The notes beneath the pieces were generated by a model. It worked only from the letters and a program-made list of their open reading frames with translations. It was not told the origin of the DNA and searched no databases. From the NCBI GenBank assembly GCA_964658655.1, contig CAZZZL010000012.1, forward strand, positions 1 to 64,000: a stretch of DNA of 64,000 nucleotides. The letters are read 5' to 3'. The stretch is from G963692885 sp964658655 (GTDB taxonomy: Bacteria; Acidobacteriota; Terriglobia; Terriglobales; Acidobacteriaceae). Shown here piece by piece: positions 33,061 to 42,155 of the stretch (position 1 is the first letter of the stretch; each line of letters starts with the position of its first letter). Position numbers and translations under genes: made by a program.

Positions 33061-33582
33061 TCAGGTGGCTTTGAAGGATCGCTTTCCAAGGAAGGCTTTC
33101 TGCCGCTGGTGGAGGATAAAGAGCAGGATGGCCAGCAGGGGCAGCGCTGTGAAAGTCCACACGAGCGCGGCTCTACGCGAGCCTTGCTGCACGGGCATGT
33201 CGGCGTCGACGGATGAAGTCTTCGTACCCTGGTGTATGTCGAGATGAAGTTGCCAGTTGCCGCTGGAGGGTATGTTAAATTGGGCGGCCTGCAGCAGGCG
33301 GTTGGTTGCGATGCCGTGGGTTGCGACTGCGTTGATGGTTGCGCCCTGCGCGGAGGTGAGTTGAAGGGTGACTGCTGCGTCGGAGAGGATGTCGCCGGTT
33401 TTCGCATCCTGGATCATCACGCTGAAGTCGGAGGGTCCGGGCGTGAGGGGCTCGGGCGTAGTGAAAAGTGTGACGAGAAATGGCCCGGAGGGCTTACTGA
33501 AGCGCAGCCTGCCGCCGTCTGCGAAGGCTGCAGCGGAGAGGCTTATGAAGAGTACGGCGACGCAGATAAGTCTGTTTGTCAT
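33061..33582 (-). CDS. FixH/YtkA-like small exported membrane protein
   Basis: A 173-residue protein with a signal peptide (MTNRLICVAVLFISLSAAAF), a beta-sandwich region and one C-terminal membrane helix (ALVWTFTALPLLAILLFIL) followed by a basic tail. The segments GPFLVTLFTTPEPLTPG, FSVMIQDAKTG and DAAVTLQLT match YtkA-like/FixH-like domains found in oxidase assembly and copper operons. It is the last gene of the respiratory operon, eight bases after the CtaG-polyferredoxin fusion. In cbb3 systems a FixH protein follows the polyferredoxin FixG; the arrangement here is parallel. Function is inferred from context only. Confidence 0.7.
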   Translation of the reverse strand: MTNRLICVAVLFISLSAAAFADGGRLRFSKPSGPFLVTLFTTPEPLTPGPSDFSVMIQDAKTGDILSDAAVTLQLTSAQGATINAVATHGIATNRLLQAAQFNIPSSGNWQLHLDIHQGTKTSSVDADMPVQQGSRRAALVWTFTALPLLAILLFILHQRQKAFLGKRSFKAT

Positions 33583-33590
33583 GATGGCAA

Positions 33591-35912
33591 TCAGCCCTGC
33601 ATCATCATGCCGCGCATCTGCATGGGTTGCAGAAGAACCCAGAAGCCGAAGGCATAGAGCGCGATCGATCCGGCGGCCCAGGGTAGCAGCAGGCGCAGTG
33701 CGCTGGCGGTAGTTTCATTCATGGCGCGGGCCATGCGCCAGCCGGCGTAGAGGGTCAGCAGCAGGCCGGCATCGAGGAGGACGAGCTGCATCGCGAGCAG
33801 TGAATTTCCGGAGACTGAGTGCATCGCGCCCCATCGCGGCGAGCCGAATAGATGCAGGCCGATGTCGTGACCGAACTGCTGCGCAAGGGGCACTGCGCTC
33901 TGCCAAGTGGTGACCAGGTGAAAGAGCAGATGCGCGGCCCACATGCCAAGGCCGAGAGGTAGAAGTGTGAGTGAAAAGTTGGTGAAGATCTGTTTGGTCG
34001 ACAGAGCTGATGTGTAGTCATCGGCTTCAAGGCGGCGCATGATTGCGGCTGCGAGCCATGCTGAACCGGCCAGCAGAAACGCAGCGGCGAAGGTGCCGGC
34101 TGCGCTCGCGATTCCCTGCCATGCGGGTGCAAGGATTGATCCGAGTTTTGCAAAGAGTGCTGCGCCGGGACCGATCATGGCGGCGGCATTGAGAAACGCT
34201 GCGAAGACTACGACGAGCGTGACGACAGCGATATCCAGGCGCAGGGAGAGCCGGCGGATGCCGGAGCGAAGTGGCTCGGAGCTTAATCGACCAGGCGACT
34301 GCCGCGTGATCTCTCGCATGGGCGACATGGCGTAAATGGCGACGTTGTCATGCGGGCAGGCCTTGACGCAATCCATGCAGAGCGTGCAATCGAGATTGCC
34401 GACTTTCTGCGGAAGGAAAAGGTCGAGCTCGCAGCCGCGCTGCTTATCATTGCCGCGAATGCAGTCCTTGGTTTCGCACGTGGCACAGATGCCCTGGCTG
34501 CGGACGGTGAGCTCGGTTGGAGAAAAAAGTGAGCTGACAAAGTTGAACTGGCCGATGGGGCAGACGTATTTGCAGAAGCTGGCGCCGCGGAAGAATGTGT
34601 CGGTGACGAAAGCTGTTACGAAATAAAAGATGAGGAGCCATGCGGTGCGCATCGGCGCATCCCACAACGAGAAGTGTTCATAAGCCCAGAAGAAGAGCAC
34701 CGTGAGGATGACGGCGAGCCACTTGTTGCGCAGCCACGTGGGCCATGCGTGGGTCGCGAGGCCGAGGCGATGGCCGAGTTCACGGGGCAGCATGAAGGGA
34801 CAGGCCATGCAGAAGAGATTGCCGAAAAGGATCAGCGCGATGATGCCGCCGGCGCGAATGTAATTCCATGGGACGACGCCGGCGATATTCATCGAGCCCA
34901 TCTGGTGGCCGGTGAGGCCGTGGGTGATGACGATGGCCGAGAGCAGGAGGCTGGCTGACTGCAGAGAGATGCGTCCGTAGCGCGAGCGCAGAAAACTGCC
35001 GATGATCGGCGTATGCAGCAGGTCAAAGCGCGGTTTTGGTGCCGCGTTCAGAATGTTGAAGGTGGTCGGCTTGCGTGGCGCCGCAGCGAACTTGCGGGGC
35101 GCGAGAAGCTGCACGGTGATGCCGATCGCGGGGACCAGGAAGACGACCGAGCCGATGACCCACATGAAGGCGCCGGCGGCGACCTGGTCATTCAGCGGAG
35201 AGAGTGCGGAGATGCGGGGGACGATCGCATACGTCGGATAAAACAGCTTGCCGGAAAAGGACAGCGAAGCCGAGAGTGCGGTGTTCACGAGGTCGGCGGA
35301 GATGAGGTAGAGCAGTACGGTCCAGCGCGAAAAGCGCGGCTTGCTGGGCCAGGGCTGGACGACATTCCACCAGAAGGCGAGAGAGGTGAAGAAGAAGCAG
35401 GCGTGCTCGACTTCATGCCAGCTTTGCGAGCGCAGGGTGAGCTCGTAGGCAGCGGGGACATGCCAGCCAATATAGGCGATGTTCATGGCAAGCCAGCCGA
35501 AGATGGGCTTCGTCAGCACGCGTTGCAGTCCGTGGACCCAGCCCATGCTGAAGTAAGGTCCAAGGCCATCGCGCACGAGCGGGCGAGGCAGGCCGCGCAG
35601 CAACGGGACCGTCGGGTAGCCAAGCAGGAGCAGGGGCGGCGCGACGGACATCAGGATGAAGTGCTGCACCATGTGGGCGGTGAGTAGGAAGCCGCCCATG
35701 GCGTCGAGGGGTGAGGCCAGTGCGATCCAAAGGGAAAGAAGGCCAGCGACGAAAGCGAGTGCGCGCCAGGGTGGAAACCTGTCCGGCCTGGTGGCCTGCA
35801 GCAGGCGGAAGCCGTGCAGGTAAACCAGGCCGGTCAGGATAAGCGAAGAGGTGATCCACGGCAGCAGCGCCCAGGATCGGACGACTGCATCGCCGACGTC
35901 TAACACTGGCAC
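33591..35912 (-). CDS. CtaG oxidase-assembly domain fused to a NapH/CcoG-like polyferredoxin
   Basis: A large membrane fusion of about 773 residues. Residues 20-275 are a caa3-type CtaG assembly factor (LVYLHGFRLLQ, AHMVQHFILMSVAPPLLLLG, GWHVPAAYELTL) thought to deliver copper to subunit I. Residues 310-530 resemble NapH/CcoG iron-sulfur proteins, with CMACP and CKYVCP loops beside membrane helices. Two 4Fe-4S motifs follow: cysteines 476, 479, 484, 494 and then 509, 512, 515, 519 (CTLCMDCVKACP). The last 230 residues add several more membrane helices of unknown type. The start is uncertain: GTG at 35912 or 35906 avoids the coding end of cytochrome b; an ATG at 36062 would overlap it by 107 bases. 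CtaG and CcoG domains are normally separate proteins. Confidence 0.8.
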   Translation of the reverse strand: MPVLDVGDAVVRSWALLPWITSSLILTGLVYLHGFRLLQATRPDRFPPWRALAFVAGLLSLWIALASPLDAMGGFLLTAHMVQHFILMSVAPPLLLLGYPTVPLLRGLPRPLVRDGLGPYFSMGWVHGLQRVLTKPIFGWLAMNIAYIGWHVPAAYELTLRSQSWHEVEHACFFFTSLAFWWNVVQPWPSKPRFSRWTVLLYLISADLVNTALSASLSFSGKLFYPTYAIVPRISALSPLNDQVAAGAFMWVIGSVVFLVPAIGITVQLLAPRKFAAAPRKPTTFNILNAAPKPRFDLLHTPIIGSFLRSRYGRISLQSASLLLSAIVITHGLTGHQMGSMNIAGVVPWNYIRAGGIIALILFGNLFCMACPFMLPRELGHRLGLATHAWPTWLRNKWLAVILTVLFFWAYEHFSLWDAPMRTAWLLIFYFVTAFVTDTFFRGASFCKYVCPIGQFNFVSSLFSPTELTVRSQGICATCETKDCIRGNDKQRGCELDLFLPQKVGNLDCTLCMDCVKACPHDNVAIYAMSPMREITRQSPGRLSSEPLRSGIRRLSLRLDIAVVTLVVVFAAFLNAAAMIGPGAALFAKLGSILAPAWQGIASAAGTFAAAFLLAGSAWLAAAIMRRLEADDYTSALSTKQIFTNFSLTLLPLGLGMWAAHLLFHLVTTWQSAVPLAQQFGHDIGLHLFGSPRWGAMHSVSGNSLLAMQLVLLDAGLLLTLYAGWRMARAMNETTASALRLLLPWAAGSIALYAFGFWVLLQPMQMRGMMMQG

Positions 35913-35955
35913 TGCCGCCCGTGCAGAGATCGTGGTGACAGCACCATCAATACAG

Positions 35956-37440
35956 CTACTGCCCGGTCGGCACAGGCGCGACAGTGGAGGTGGTCTCGAC
36001 CAGTGGCCGCGACGCGTCGACATCCACATGAGGATTGCGGCTGAGCGTTTCGAGGAATGCAACCAGCGCTGTTACCTGTGGCGGCGAGAGGTTCTTGCCA
36101 TAGGCCGGCATATTGCCGCCGCCCTGCAATACCTGCCGGATGAGCTGGTCTTCGGTCAGGCGATCGGCTACGCCATCGAGTGCCGGACCACGTTCGCCTC
36201 CCTGGCCACCGAGCATGTGGCAGTTACGGCATTGCTTTTCCTGCAGCACGTTGGCGCCCTGGAGTTCAAGCGGCGTGCGGCCATGGATGTATTTGACGGG
36301 AACAGCAGAACCGCTCCAGGCTTCCATCTTCGGACTCCACGGCTCGTAGGTCGCGAGGTGGGTGAGAGTGGCCCAGCCGACGGCGAGGATGGCGACGGAC
36401 ATGACGGCAACGGGACGACGGTACCAGCTCTTTTCACCAATGCCGGCAATGAAAGGAAGGCCGAGCATGAAGCCGATGCCGATGACCGGGGCGACGAGCA
36501 GGAACGGTGTCTCCATCCAGTTGGGAAGGAAGGAGAGGATCGAATAGATCCACAGGAAGAAATAGTCGGGCTTGGGGACGGTCTGGATGATAGTCGGATC
36601 GGGCTGACCGGTGGGGCCGTAGGGTCCGAAGATCGCAGCGCAGGTAGCCACTGCCAGGAGAATGCCGGCAGAGAAAACGAAGTCCTTCCAGATGGCGTAG
36701 GGGAAGAAGGCAAGGCCATCCTTGTGGGTCAGCTCGTGGTACTCCTGGATGTAGGTATCGCGGCGCACGATGCGGCCGGGCGTCGGCCACTCGTTGATGC
36801 CGAGCTTGATGACGAGCCAGGTATGCAGACCGGCGAAGCCAAGCATCGCGGATGGAATGACGAAGACGTGCAGTGCGAAGAAACGCGTGAGGGTCGAACC
36901 GGCAATGATTGGTCCTCCAAGCAGGAGGTGGACAATCGACCCGCCGATGACGGGAATGCGCGAAGAGATGGACGCGCCGATGCCGAGGCCCCAGTAAGCG
37001 TCCTGATCGAAGCGGAGGACTTGGCCGGTAAAGGCCATGCCGAGGGTCATGAGCAGCAGGAAGACGCCGAGGATCCAGGTAAGCTCGCGGGGAAATTTAT
37101 AGGCGCCGAAGAGGAAGACCTGGCACATGTGGATGACGACTACGGCGACCATGAAGTTCGATCCCCAGCCATGCATGGCGCGCAGGAACCAGCCGAGCGG
37201 CAGCTGGTGGTTGAGTACCTGCAGGCTGTTCCACGCCTCGCCCGCTCCGGGGACGTAGACGATGGCCAGCAGGATGCCGGTGACAATCTGTAACAGTAAA
37301 AGTACGAAGCTGGCGCTGCCGAAGACGTACCACCAGCTGGCGGTGTTACGCGGGACAGGGTGCTCGATCGCTTCCCTGACCGGGCCTTCGAGCTGGATAC
37401 GGCGCTCTAGCCAATCGTAGGTTTGTTTGTACCAGGGCAT
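35956..37440 (-). CDS. cytochrome b with C-terminal cytochrome c domain
   Basis: A 494-residue quinol-oxidising subunit of a bc-type complex. Residues 1-220 are the cytochrome b core, with heme-ligand histidines in LRAMHGWGSNFMVAVVVIHMCQ and FFALHVFVIP...AGLHTWL and the Qo-region IPVIGGSIVHLLL. Three or four further helices follow to about residue 375. The C-terminus adds a monoheme cytochrome c domain: CRNCH (near 416) with a methionine ligand in GGNMPAYGK. The b-c fusion passes electrons straight to heme c. The start overlaps the Rieske gene by 34 bases and has AGGA at eight bases. It belongs to the bc-caa3 operon. Confidence 0.9.
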   Translation of the reverse strand: MPWYKQTYDWLERRIQLEGPVREAIEHPVPRNTASWWYVFGSASFVLLLLQIVTGILLAIVYVPGAGEAWNSLQVLNHQLPLGWFLRAMHGWGSNFMVAVVVIHMCQVFLFGAYKFPRELTWILGVFLLLMTLGMAFTGQVLRFDQDAYWGLGIGASISSRIPVIGGSIVHLLLGGPIIAGSTLTRFFALHVFVIPSAMLGFAGLHTWLVIKLGINEWPTPGRIVRRDTYIQEYHELTHKDGLAFFPYAIWKDFVFSAGILLAVATCAAIFGPYGPTGQPDPTIIQTVPKPDYFFLWIYSILSFLPNWMETPFLLVAPVIGIGFMLGLPFIAGIGEKSWYRRPVAVMSVAILAVGWATLTHLATYEPWSPKMEAWSGSAVPVKYIHGRTPLELQGANVLQEKQCRNCHMLGGQGGERGPALDGVADRLTEDQLIRQVLQGGGNMPAYGKNLSPPQVTALVAFLETLSRNPHVDVDASRPLVETTSTVAPVPTGQ

Positions 37441-38063
37441 GGAGTAATTCCTTTGACAAGCTTCGCTTGCTGGTTAGCCAATGTCGGGATCTGACCTGCG
37501 TCGATCATCAGGTTGCCGTTCGTCACGCGGACCGGGTATTTGAAGAGACCGCGTTCCGGTGGGCCTGCTGCCCGGTCGCCGTTAGAGTAGTAGACGCCGC
37601 CGTGACAGGGGCACATAAACAATTCTGACTGAGCGAACCAGCGAACGGGGCAGCCAAGATGCGCACAATTGATGGCGAAAACAGTAAAGTCGGTTCCTTT
37701 GTTGCGACGCACATAAGCGGCTACGTTGCCGGTATCGCCGTCCCATGAATGGGTGAAGGGATTGCGGTAGGTGACGAGTTTTGTCTCGCCTTCTTCAAAA
37801 TCATTGATCCCGCCGAGCGAGATCCAGGTCAGGTAACCGTCTTTCCCTTTCAGCGGGAAGAGCAGGTACCGGATGATGGGAGTCGCGATGGCGACGGCGA
37901 CGAGGCCGTTGAGCACCAGGCCGAGCTTCATCAGAAGGGAGCGGCGGGAGAGGTCCTGCGGCGTAAGCGGCGGCAGGGTCGGGACATTATCGACGCCCGT
38001 GTATCCGCCTGGATCGGGGTGCGCAGAAGGAGCTTCGCGCGGATGTTCTGTGCTCGTAGACAT
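37407..38063 (-). CDS. Rieske iron-sulfur protein
   Basis: A 218-residue subunit of the bc complex. After a Pro-rich head there is one membrane helix (LGLVLNGLVAVAIATPIIRYLLF), preceded by SRRSL, which may be a twin-arginine-type signal as in other Rieske proteins. The 2Fe-2S cluster motifs are CAHLGC and CPCHGG, giving the Cys-His/Cys-His ligands on the periplasmic side. It takes electrons from quinol and gives them to cytochrome c. Its start overlaps the end of the diheme cytochrome gene (TAATG), and its end overlaps cytochrome b, so translation of the complex is tightly coupled. Confidence 0.93.
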   Translation of the reverse strand: MSTSTEHPREAPSAHPDPGGYTGVDNVPTLPPLTPQDLSRRSLLMKLGLVLNGLVAVAIATPIIRYLLFPLKGKDGYLTWISLGGINDFEEGETKLVTYRNPFTHSWDGDTGNVAAYVRRNKGTDFTVFAINCAHLGCPVRWFAQSELFMCPCHGGVYYSNGDRAAGPPERGLFKYPVRVTNGNLMIDAGQIPTLANQQAKLVKGITPCPGTNKPTIG

Positions 38064-38833
38064 TATTTGTCTCCTTTACCGTTCGTCGGCGGCGGTGGCT
38101 GGCCGTCTGGCGTGACACTTGCGTAGGGTTGGCCAGCGTATTTCGGGGTCTGGGCCTGCAGCCAGGCGACAACGTCGGTGACGTCGGCGTCGCTGAGAGG
38201 ATGGCCGCCCGTATCACCGCGCCAGTCGGGCATGCCAAGCTCAGGCCGGCCGACGATGGTGATGGTGCGCAGGCTCTGCGGATTCATCAGCGCCAGGTAG
38301 GAGCCGTTGAGGATCGAGCCTTTCTTCGCGCCGGTTCCCGCAGCGCCATGACAACTGGAGCAGGAGGTGGCGTAGACCTGGCCACCGTGGGCGACGTCGC
38401 CCGATTTTGTGGCGGCATAGGTTGGGGCATTGAGGCCGGCGAGGACATTGCCCTTACCCCACTTGGCGCGCATGCCATGAACGATGGCGTCAATCTGCTG
38501 GTCGGTCAGCAGGCCGCCGGCGCTGGCGGCAAAGCCGGGCATCAGGCCGCCCTTGTAGCCCTTGGCGGTAACGGACTTCAACGTGGCGTCGTCAATGAGG
38601 GCGAGGTACTCAGGACTATTGAGGGCAATGGCAGCGCCGCCCTGGCCGTTGTCGCCGTGGCAGCCCGAGCAGCTCTGGGCGTAGAGCTTGTCGAAATCGA
38701 CGACAGAGGACGGTACGGGAACTTCTGGTCCAGGTGCAGGCTTGCCGGGCATGTTGTCGCAGCCGGAGAGCAAAGATGCGGCAGCGAGCGCGCCAAGACC
38801 GAGCGAACAGGCGAGCCAGTGGCGCAGGGTCAC
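38063..38833 (-). CDS. diheme cytochrome c lipoprotein
   Basis: A 256-residue protein with a lipoprotein signal (GALAAASLLSGCDN, lipidation at the Cys) and two class I cytochrome c domains. The first heme site is CSGCH, with a Met ligand in GGLMPGFA. The second is CSSCH, with its Met ligand near GRPELGMPDW. Each domain is about 90 residues. It is expected to be anchored at the outer face of the cytoplasmic membrane and to carry electrons between the bc part and the caa3 oxidase encoded in the same operon. The GTG start overlaps the preceding stop (GTGA). Confidence 0.9.
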   Translation of the reverse strand: MTLRHWLACSLGLGALAAASLLSGCDNMPGKPAPGPEVPVPSSVVDFDKLYAQSCSGCHGDNGQGGAAIALNSPEYLALIDDATLKSVTAKGYKGGLMPGFAASAGGLLTDQQIDAIVHGMRAKWGKGNVLAGLNAPTYAATKSGDVAHGGQVYATSCSSCHGAAGTGAKKGSILNGSYLALMNPQSLRTITIVGRPELGMPDWRGDTGGHPLSDADVTDVVAWLQAQTPKYAGQPYASVTPDGQPPPPTNGKGDK

Positions 38834-39723
38834 TTGGCGCCTCCGTGATCATCGTGGTTGGTCCCGGAGTGTTCGCCGAGGTGGCCGACGCCGGGTGTTT
38901 CAATGCCCATACGGACGGCGAAGGGCTGAGAGCGAAGATCTTTCAGACCGCCCTGGCGGGAGACGACATACCCGGCGACCAGGCCGAAGGTGACCTGCGA
39001 CGCGGCGAACCACCACCAGTCGATGCGAGCATCGAGGAAGGGGTTGATGAGGCCGAGGGATGAATGCAGAAGGCCTGTCCAAAGTGCGGGAGCGACCAGG
39101 CCGCCGAGGATGATGGGATGACGGGGCAGCACGGGAAGCAATGCGCCGTAGAGCAGCCCCACCAGCACGCAGGTGACCGCCTGGATGAGCGAGGCGACGA
39201 GCAGGCCACCCCAGTGGAACTGGGCAATCTGTTCCGTGGTGGCATTCTGCAGGGCTGCGACGCCGGCGCCACCGAGCAGGTTCACGGTGTACCAGATGCT
39301 GTGATAGGCGATGAGGCCATAGAGCAGGGCGGGAAAGATCATGGCGATGCCGCCTGCAATGCCACCCTTCAGGCCGGAGAGAACAGGATTGGTCTGGACC
39401 GCGGTGCGCTCGTGGCCGGCGGTGGCACTCGGGCTGGTAGCTGAGGCGAAATGCAGACGCTCGACCGAAGTGCGGGTGGAGGTGAAGACGAGTTCTTCCA
39501 CCTTGATCGGGATCGCCTCATGGCGCTCGTGCGGCAGGACATCGCGAAACCAGCCGACGGCGCCGAAGACGATCAGGACGCCGCCGAGGTACGCGATGAT
39601 CGTGTTGGTAACCATGGCGGCGAACAGCAGCGTCAAGCCCACGGCCAGGACGACTGGCCATGCCGTCGGCTCGGGCAGAACGACTACATCGTCTTTGTGG
39701 ATTGTCTCTGTCTCTTGATGCAC
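38830..39723 (-). CDS. polytopic membrane protein of the bc-caa3 operon, unassigned subunit
   Basis: A 297-residue membrane protein. Residues 15-65 form a two-helix hairpin (PTAWPVVLAVGLTLLFAA and AYLGGVLIVFGAVGWFRDVLPHE) resembling the small subunit IV-type helices of cytochrome oxidases. A charged loop leads to a second domain of four to six helices (GLKGGIAGGIAMIFPALLYG onward), ending in a His/Asp/Gly-rich tail. No cofactor motif is seen and I recognise no named family. It sits between oxidase subunit III and the diheme cytochrome with coupled starts (GTG here; GTGA overlap with the next gene), so it may help hold a bc-oxidase supercomplex together. That is inference. Confidence 0.7.
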   Translation of the reverse strand: MHQETETIHKDDVVVLPEPTAWPVVLAVGLTLLFAAMVTNTIIAYLGGVLIVFGAVGWFRDVLPHERHEAIPIKVEELVFTSTRTSVERLHFASATSPSATAGHERTAVQTNPVLSGLKGGIAGGIAMIFPALLYGLIAYHSIWYTVNLLGGAGVAALQNATTEQIAQFHWGGLLVASLIQAVTCVLVGLLYGALLPVLPRHPIILGGLVAPALWTGLLHSSLGLINPFLDARIDWWWFAASQVTFGLVAGYVVSRQGGLKDLRSQPFAVRMGIETPGVGHLGEHSGTNHDDHGGAK

Positions 39724-39765
39724 GAAAGCTATCTCATTTTCTGGCGAACCGGCTGCGGTTCCACC

Positions 39766-40377
39766 TTAACGTCCAACGATGTAAACAACGGTGAAGACTG
39801 CCACCCATACTGCGTCGACAAAGTGCCAGTAGAGCGAGAGAACTTCGACTCGCTCCGTGTGATTGGGCGTGAGCTTGCCCATGAGCCCGAAGAGGAAGAC
39901 CAGGCTCAGCATGATCAGTCCGACGACAACGTGAAAAGCATGCAGACCGACCAGGCAGAAATAGGTGGTGCCGAAGAGGTTGGTGCTGACGGTCAGGCCG
40001 TCAACGTAGATCAGCTTTTTCCACTCGATCGCGGTGTAGGCCATGAAGACCAGGCCGAGCAATATCGTCACACCCCACCATGCCTTGAACATGTTCATCG
40101 CGCGCTGGTGCAGGGCGCGTTCTGCGAGCCAGATGGTGAAGCTGCTGGACAGCAGGCAGATGGACGCCAGGATCGGAACTTCGAGTACGTCTCTCGGTTG
40201 CGGTCCATAGGTGCTTCGTCCGATGTAATAAACGTAGGCAATGACGAAGATGATGAAGATCGCCGATTCCGCAAGAATGAGCGCATACATGCCTACGCGA
40301 CCCTTGTGAGGCATGACCCAGGGTTCTGCGCTGGCAGCGCCGTGAGCGTGCGGAATAGTCGGTGTTGCTGCGCTCAT
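39766..40377 (-). CDS. ctaE: cytochrome c oxidase subunit III
   Basis: A 203-residue, five-helix subunit III of heme-copper oxidase, the short form typical of caa3 and bo3 enzymes. Signatures are the first helix with MYALILAESAIFIIFV, then YIGRSTYGPQPRDVL, SSSFTIWLAERALHQ and LHAFHVVVGL. The last, with VLSLYWHFVDAVWVAVFTVVYI, is the most conserved part of the family. It has a ribosome site (AAAGGA) eight bases from the ATG and follows subunit I by about 40 bases. Confidence 0.95.
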   Translation of the reverse strand: MSAATPTIPHAHGAASAEPWVMPHKGRVGMYALILAESAIFIIFVIAYVYYIGRSTYGPQPRDVLEVPILASICLLSSSFTIWLAERALHQRAMNMFKAWWGVTILLGLVFMAYTAIEWKKLIYVDGLTVSTNLFGTTYFCLVGLHAFHVVVGLIMLSLVFLFGLMGKLTPNHTERVEVLSLYWHFVDAVWVAVFTVVYIVGR

Positions 40378-40420
40378 GCTATCGATCCTTTGTGTTGTGG
40401 CGATTGTCTATGGCGCATGC

Positions 40421-42130
40421 TTACTCCCAGTTTGAATCGAGATCGTCAGGATGTTTCACATCCCACAGCGGACGGCGGCTGCCGACGACAGGCTCGACGG
40501 CAAAGTTATAGGAGGGCGGCGGCGAAGTGGTGGCCCATTCGAGAGTCCAAGCGTCCCACGGATCGGGTCCGGCTTCCCTGCCCTTGAAGTAGGAATGGAT
40601 GAGGTTATAGACGAAGACGATGGTGCCGATGGACTGGATGAAAGCGCCAATAGTGACGATCATGTTCAGCGTGCCCCAGCCGCGGTCCGGTTCGTAGGTA
40701 TAGATGTGGCGCGGCATACCGAGGAAGCCGGGGATGTGCATGAAGTCGAAGGTGAGATGGAAGCCGATGAGGAACAGCCAGAAGTGCAGCTTGCCGAGTT
40801 TCTCATCGAGCATTTTTCCGGTCATCTTCGGATACCAGTAGTAGAAGGCCGCGAAGATCATGAAGAGAATGCCGCCAACCAGTACGTAGTGGAAATGCGC
40901 AACGACGAAGTAGCTGTTGTGCAGCTGCCAGTCGACGGGCGAAACGGAAAGAATGATGCCGGTGAGACCGGAGAGCAGGAACTGAAAGACAAACGCGATG
41001 GAGAAAATCATTGGGGTAGCGAAGCGCAGCCTGCCGCCCCACATAGTCGCGACCCAGTTGAAGATCTTGATGCCTGTTGGCACGGCGACCAGCATGGTCG
41101 AGAGTGTGAAGAAGGCATTCGATACAGAAGTCATGCCGACGGTGAACATGTGGTGCGCCCAGACGCCGAGACTGACGAATCCGATGGCGACGGTGGCGGC
41201 GACCATGGCGGGATAGCCGAAGATGGCTTTTCGCGAGAAGGTCGGAATGATCTCGTTGGCGAAAGCGAAGGCCGGCAGCACCAGTACGTAGACTTCAGGA
41301 TGACCGAAGATCCAGAAGAAGTGGATCCAGATATAAGCGGAGCCGCCCGCCTGGGTGTCGAAGAAGTGGCCGCCGAGATAGCGATCGACCATCAGCATGA
41401 TTTGTGCCGCGGTGAGCGGGCTGACTGCCAGGATGATGAGAACTGCCTGTACCAGGTAGATCCAAGCCAGCAGCGGCAGACGGAACATCGTCATGCCTTT
41501 GCAGCGCATGCAGATGGTGGTCGCGATGATGTTAATGGCTGCGCCAATCGAGCCGACACCGCTGATGAGGAGCGAGATGGTCCAGTAGTCCGTACTGTGG
41601 CCGCGTGAGAAGGCACGTGAAGTGAGCGGCGCGTACGCGAACCAGCCCATGTCCGGGGCGCTACCGGCGTTGGAAAGTCCGACGCCTCCGATGAAGCTGT
41701 AGTACAGAATGACGCCGCCGAGAGCGGACATCCAGAAGCTGAAAGCATTCAGCCGCGGGAAGGCCATGTCGCGCGCGCCGATCATCAGCGGGATCAGGTA
41801 GTTCGCAAAGCCGATGAGGATGGGCATGCCGACGAAGAAGACCATCGTCGTGCCATGCATGGTGAAGACACGGTTGTAGACCTGCGGAGAGACAAACGTG
41901 TTGTGCGGGATCGCGAGCTGAACGCGGATCACCATCGCTTCGATTCCGGCGACGACCAGGAAGAGAAGCGAATACACGATGTACATGATGCCGAGTTTCT
42001 TGTGATCGACTGTCACCACCCAGGAGTGCGCAGTCTCAAGGAAAGTACCTTTCGAGCTGGCCCTGGGCGGCGCGTGATCGATGGTGACGTCCCTGACGCC
42101 TCCCGGCAATGGCAGTGCTGAATCCGACAT
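40421..42130 (-). CDS. ctaD: cytochrome c oxidase subunit I
   Basis: A 569-residue catalytic subunit of an aa3/caa3-type (type A) oxidase that reduces oxygen and pumps protons. It has twelve membrane helices. The CuB/heme region is WIFGHPEVYVLVLP, giving the His-Tyr cross-link, and the heme ligands are in HFHYVLVGG; the low-spin heme helix has FTMHGTTMVFF. The D-channel Asn/Asp are seen in IGFANYLIPLMIGARDMAFPRLN and the K-channel near GVWAHHMFTVG. The ATG has a very strong ribosome site (AGAGGAG at seven bases). It follows subunit II by 25 bases. Confidence 0.97.
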   Translation of the reverse strand: MSDSALPLPGGVRDVTIDHAPPRASSKGTFLETAHSWVVTVDHKKLGIMYIVYSLLFLVVAGIEAMVIRVQLAIPHNTFVSPQVYNRVFTMHGTTMVFFVGMPILIGFANYLIPLMIGARDMAFPRLNAFSFWMSALGGVILYYSFIGGVGLSNAGSAPDMGWFAYAPLTSRAFSRGHSTDYWTISLLISGVGSIGAAINIIATTICMRCKGMTMFRLPLLAWIYLVQAVLIILAVSPLTAAQIMLMVDRYLGGHFFDTQAGGSAYIWIHFFWIFGHPEVYVLVLPAFAFANEIIPTFSRKAIFGYPAMVAATVAIGFVSLGVWAHHMFTVGMTSVSNAFFTLSTMLVAVPTGIKIFNWVATMWGGRLRFATPMIFSIAFVFQFLLSGLTGIILSVSPVDWQLHNSYFVVAHFHYVLVGGILFMIFAAFYYWYPKMTGKMLDEKLGKLHFWLFLIGFHLTFDFMHIPGFLGMPRHIYTYEPDRGWGTLNMIVTIGAFIQSIGTIVFVYNLIHSYFKGREAGPDPWDAWTLEWATTSPPPSYNFAVEPVVGSRRPLWDVKHPDDLDSNWE

Positions 42131-42155
42131 CTTTGTGCTCCTCTATCTCTTCGGA

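Noticed and set aside
35851..37293. A 480-codon plus-strand frame opposite cytochrome b/c, and a similar 385-codon frame at 40451-41608 opposite subunit I
   Set aside because: Both are shadows of strongly conserved oxidase-operon genes; they are Asp/Glu/Gly/His-rich, lack any domain and have no ribosome site.
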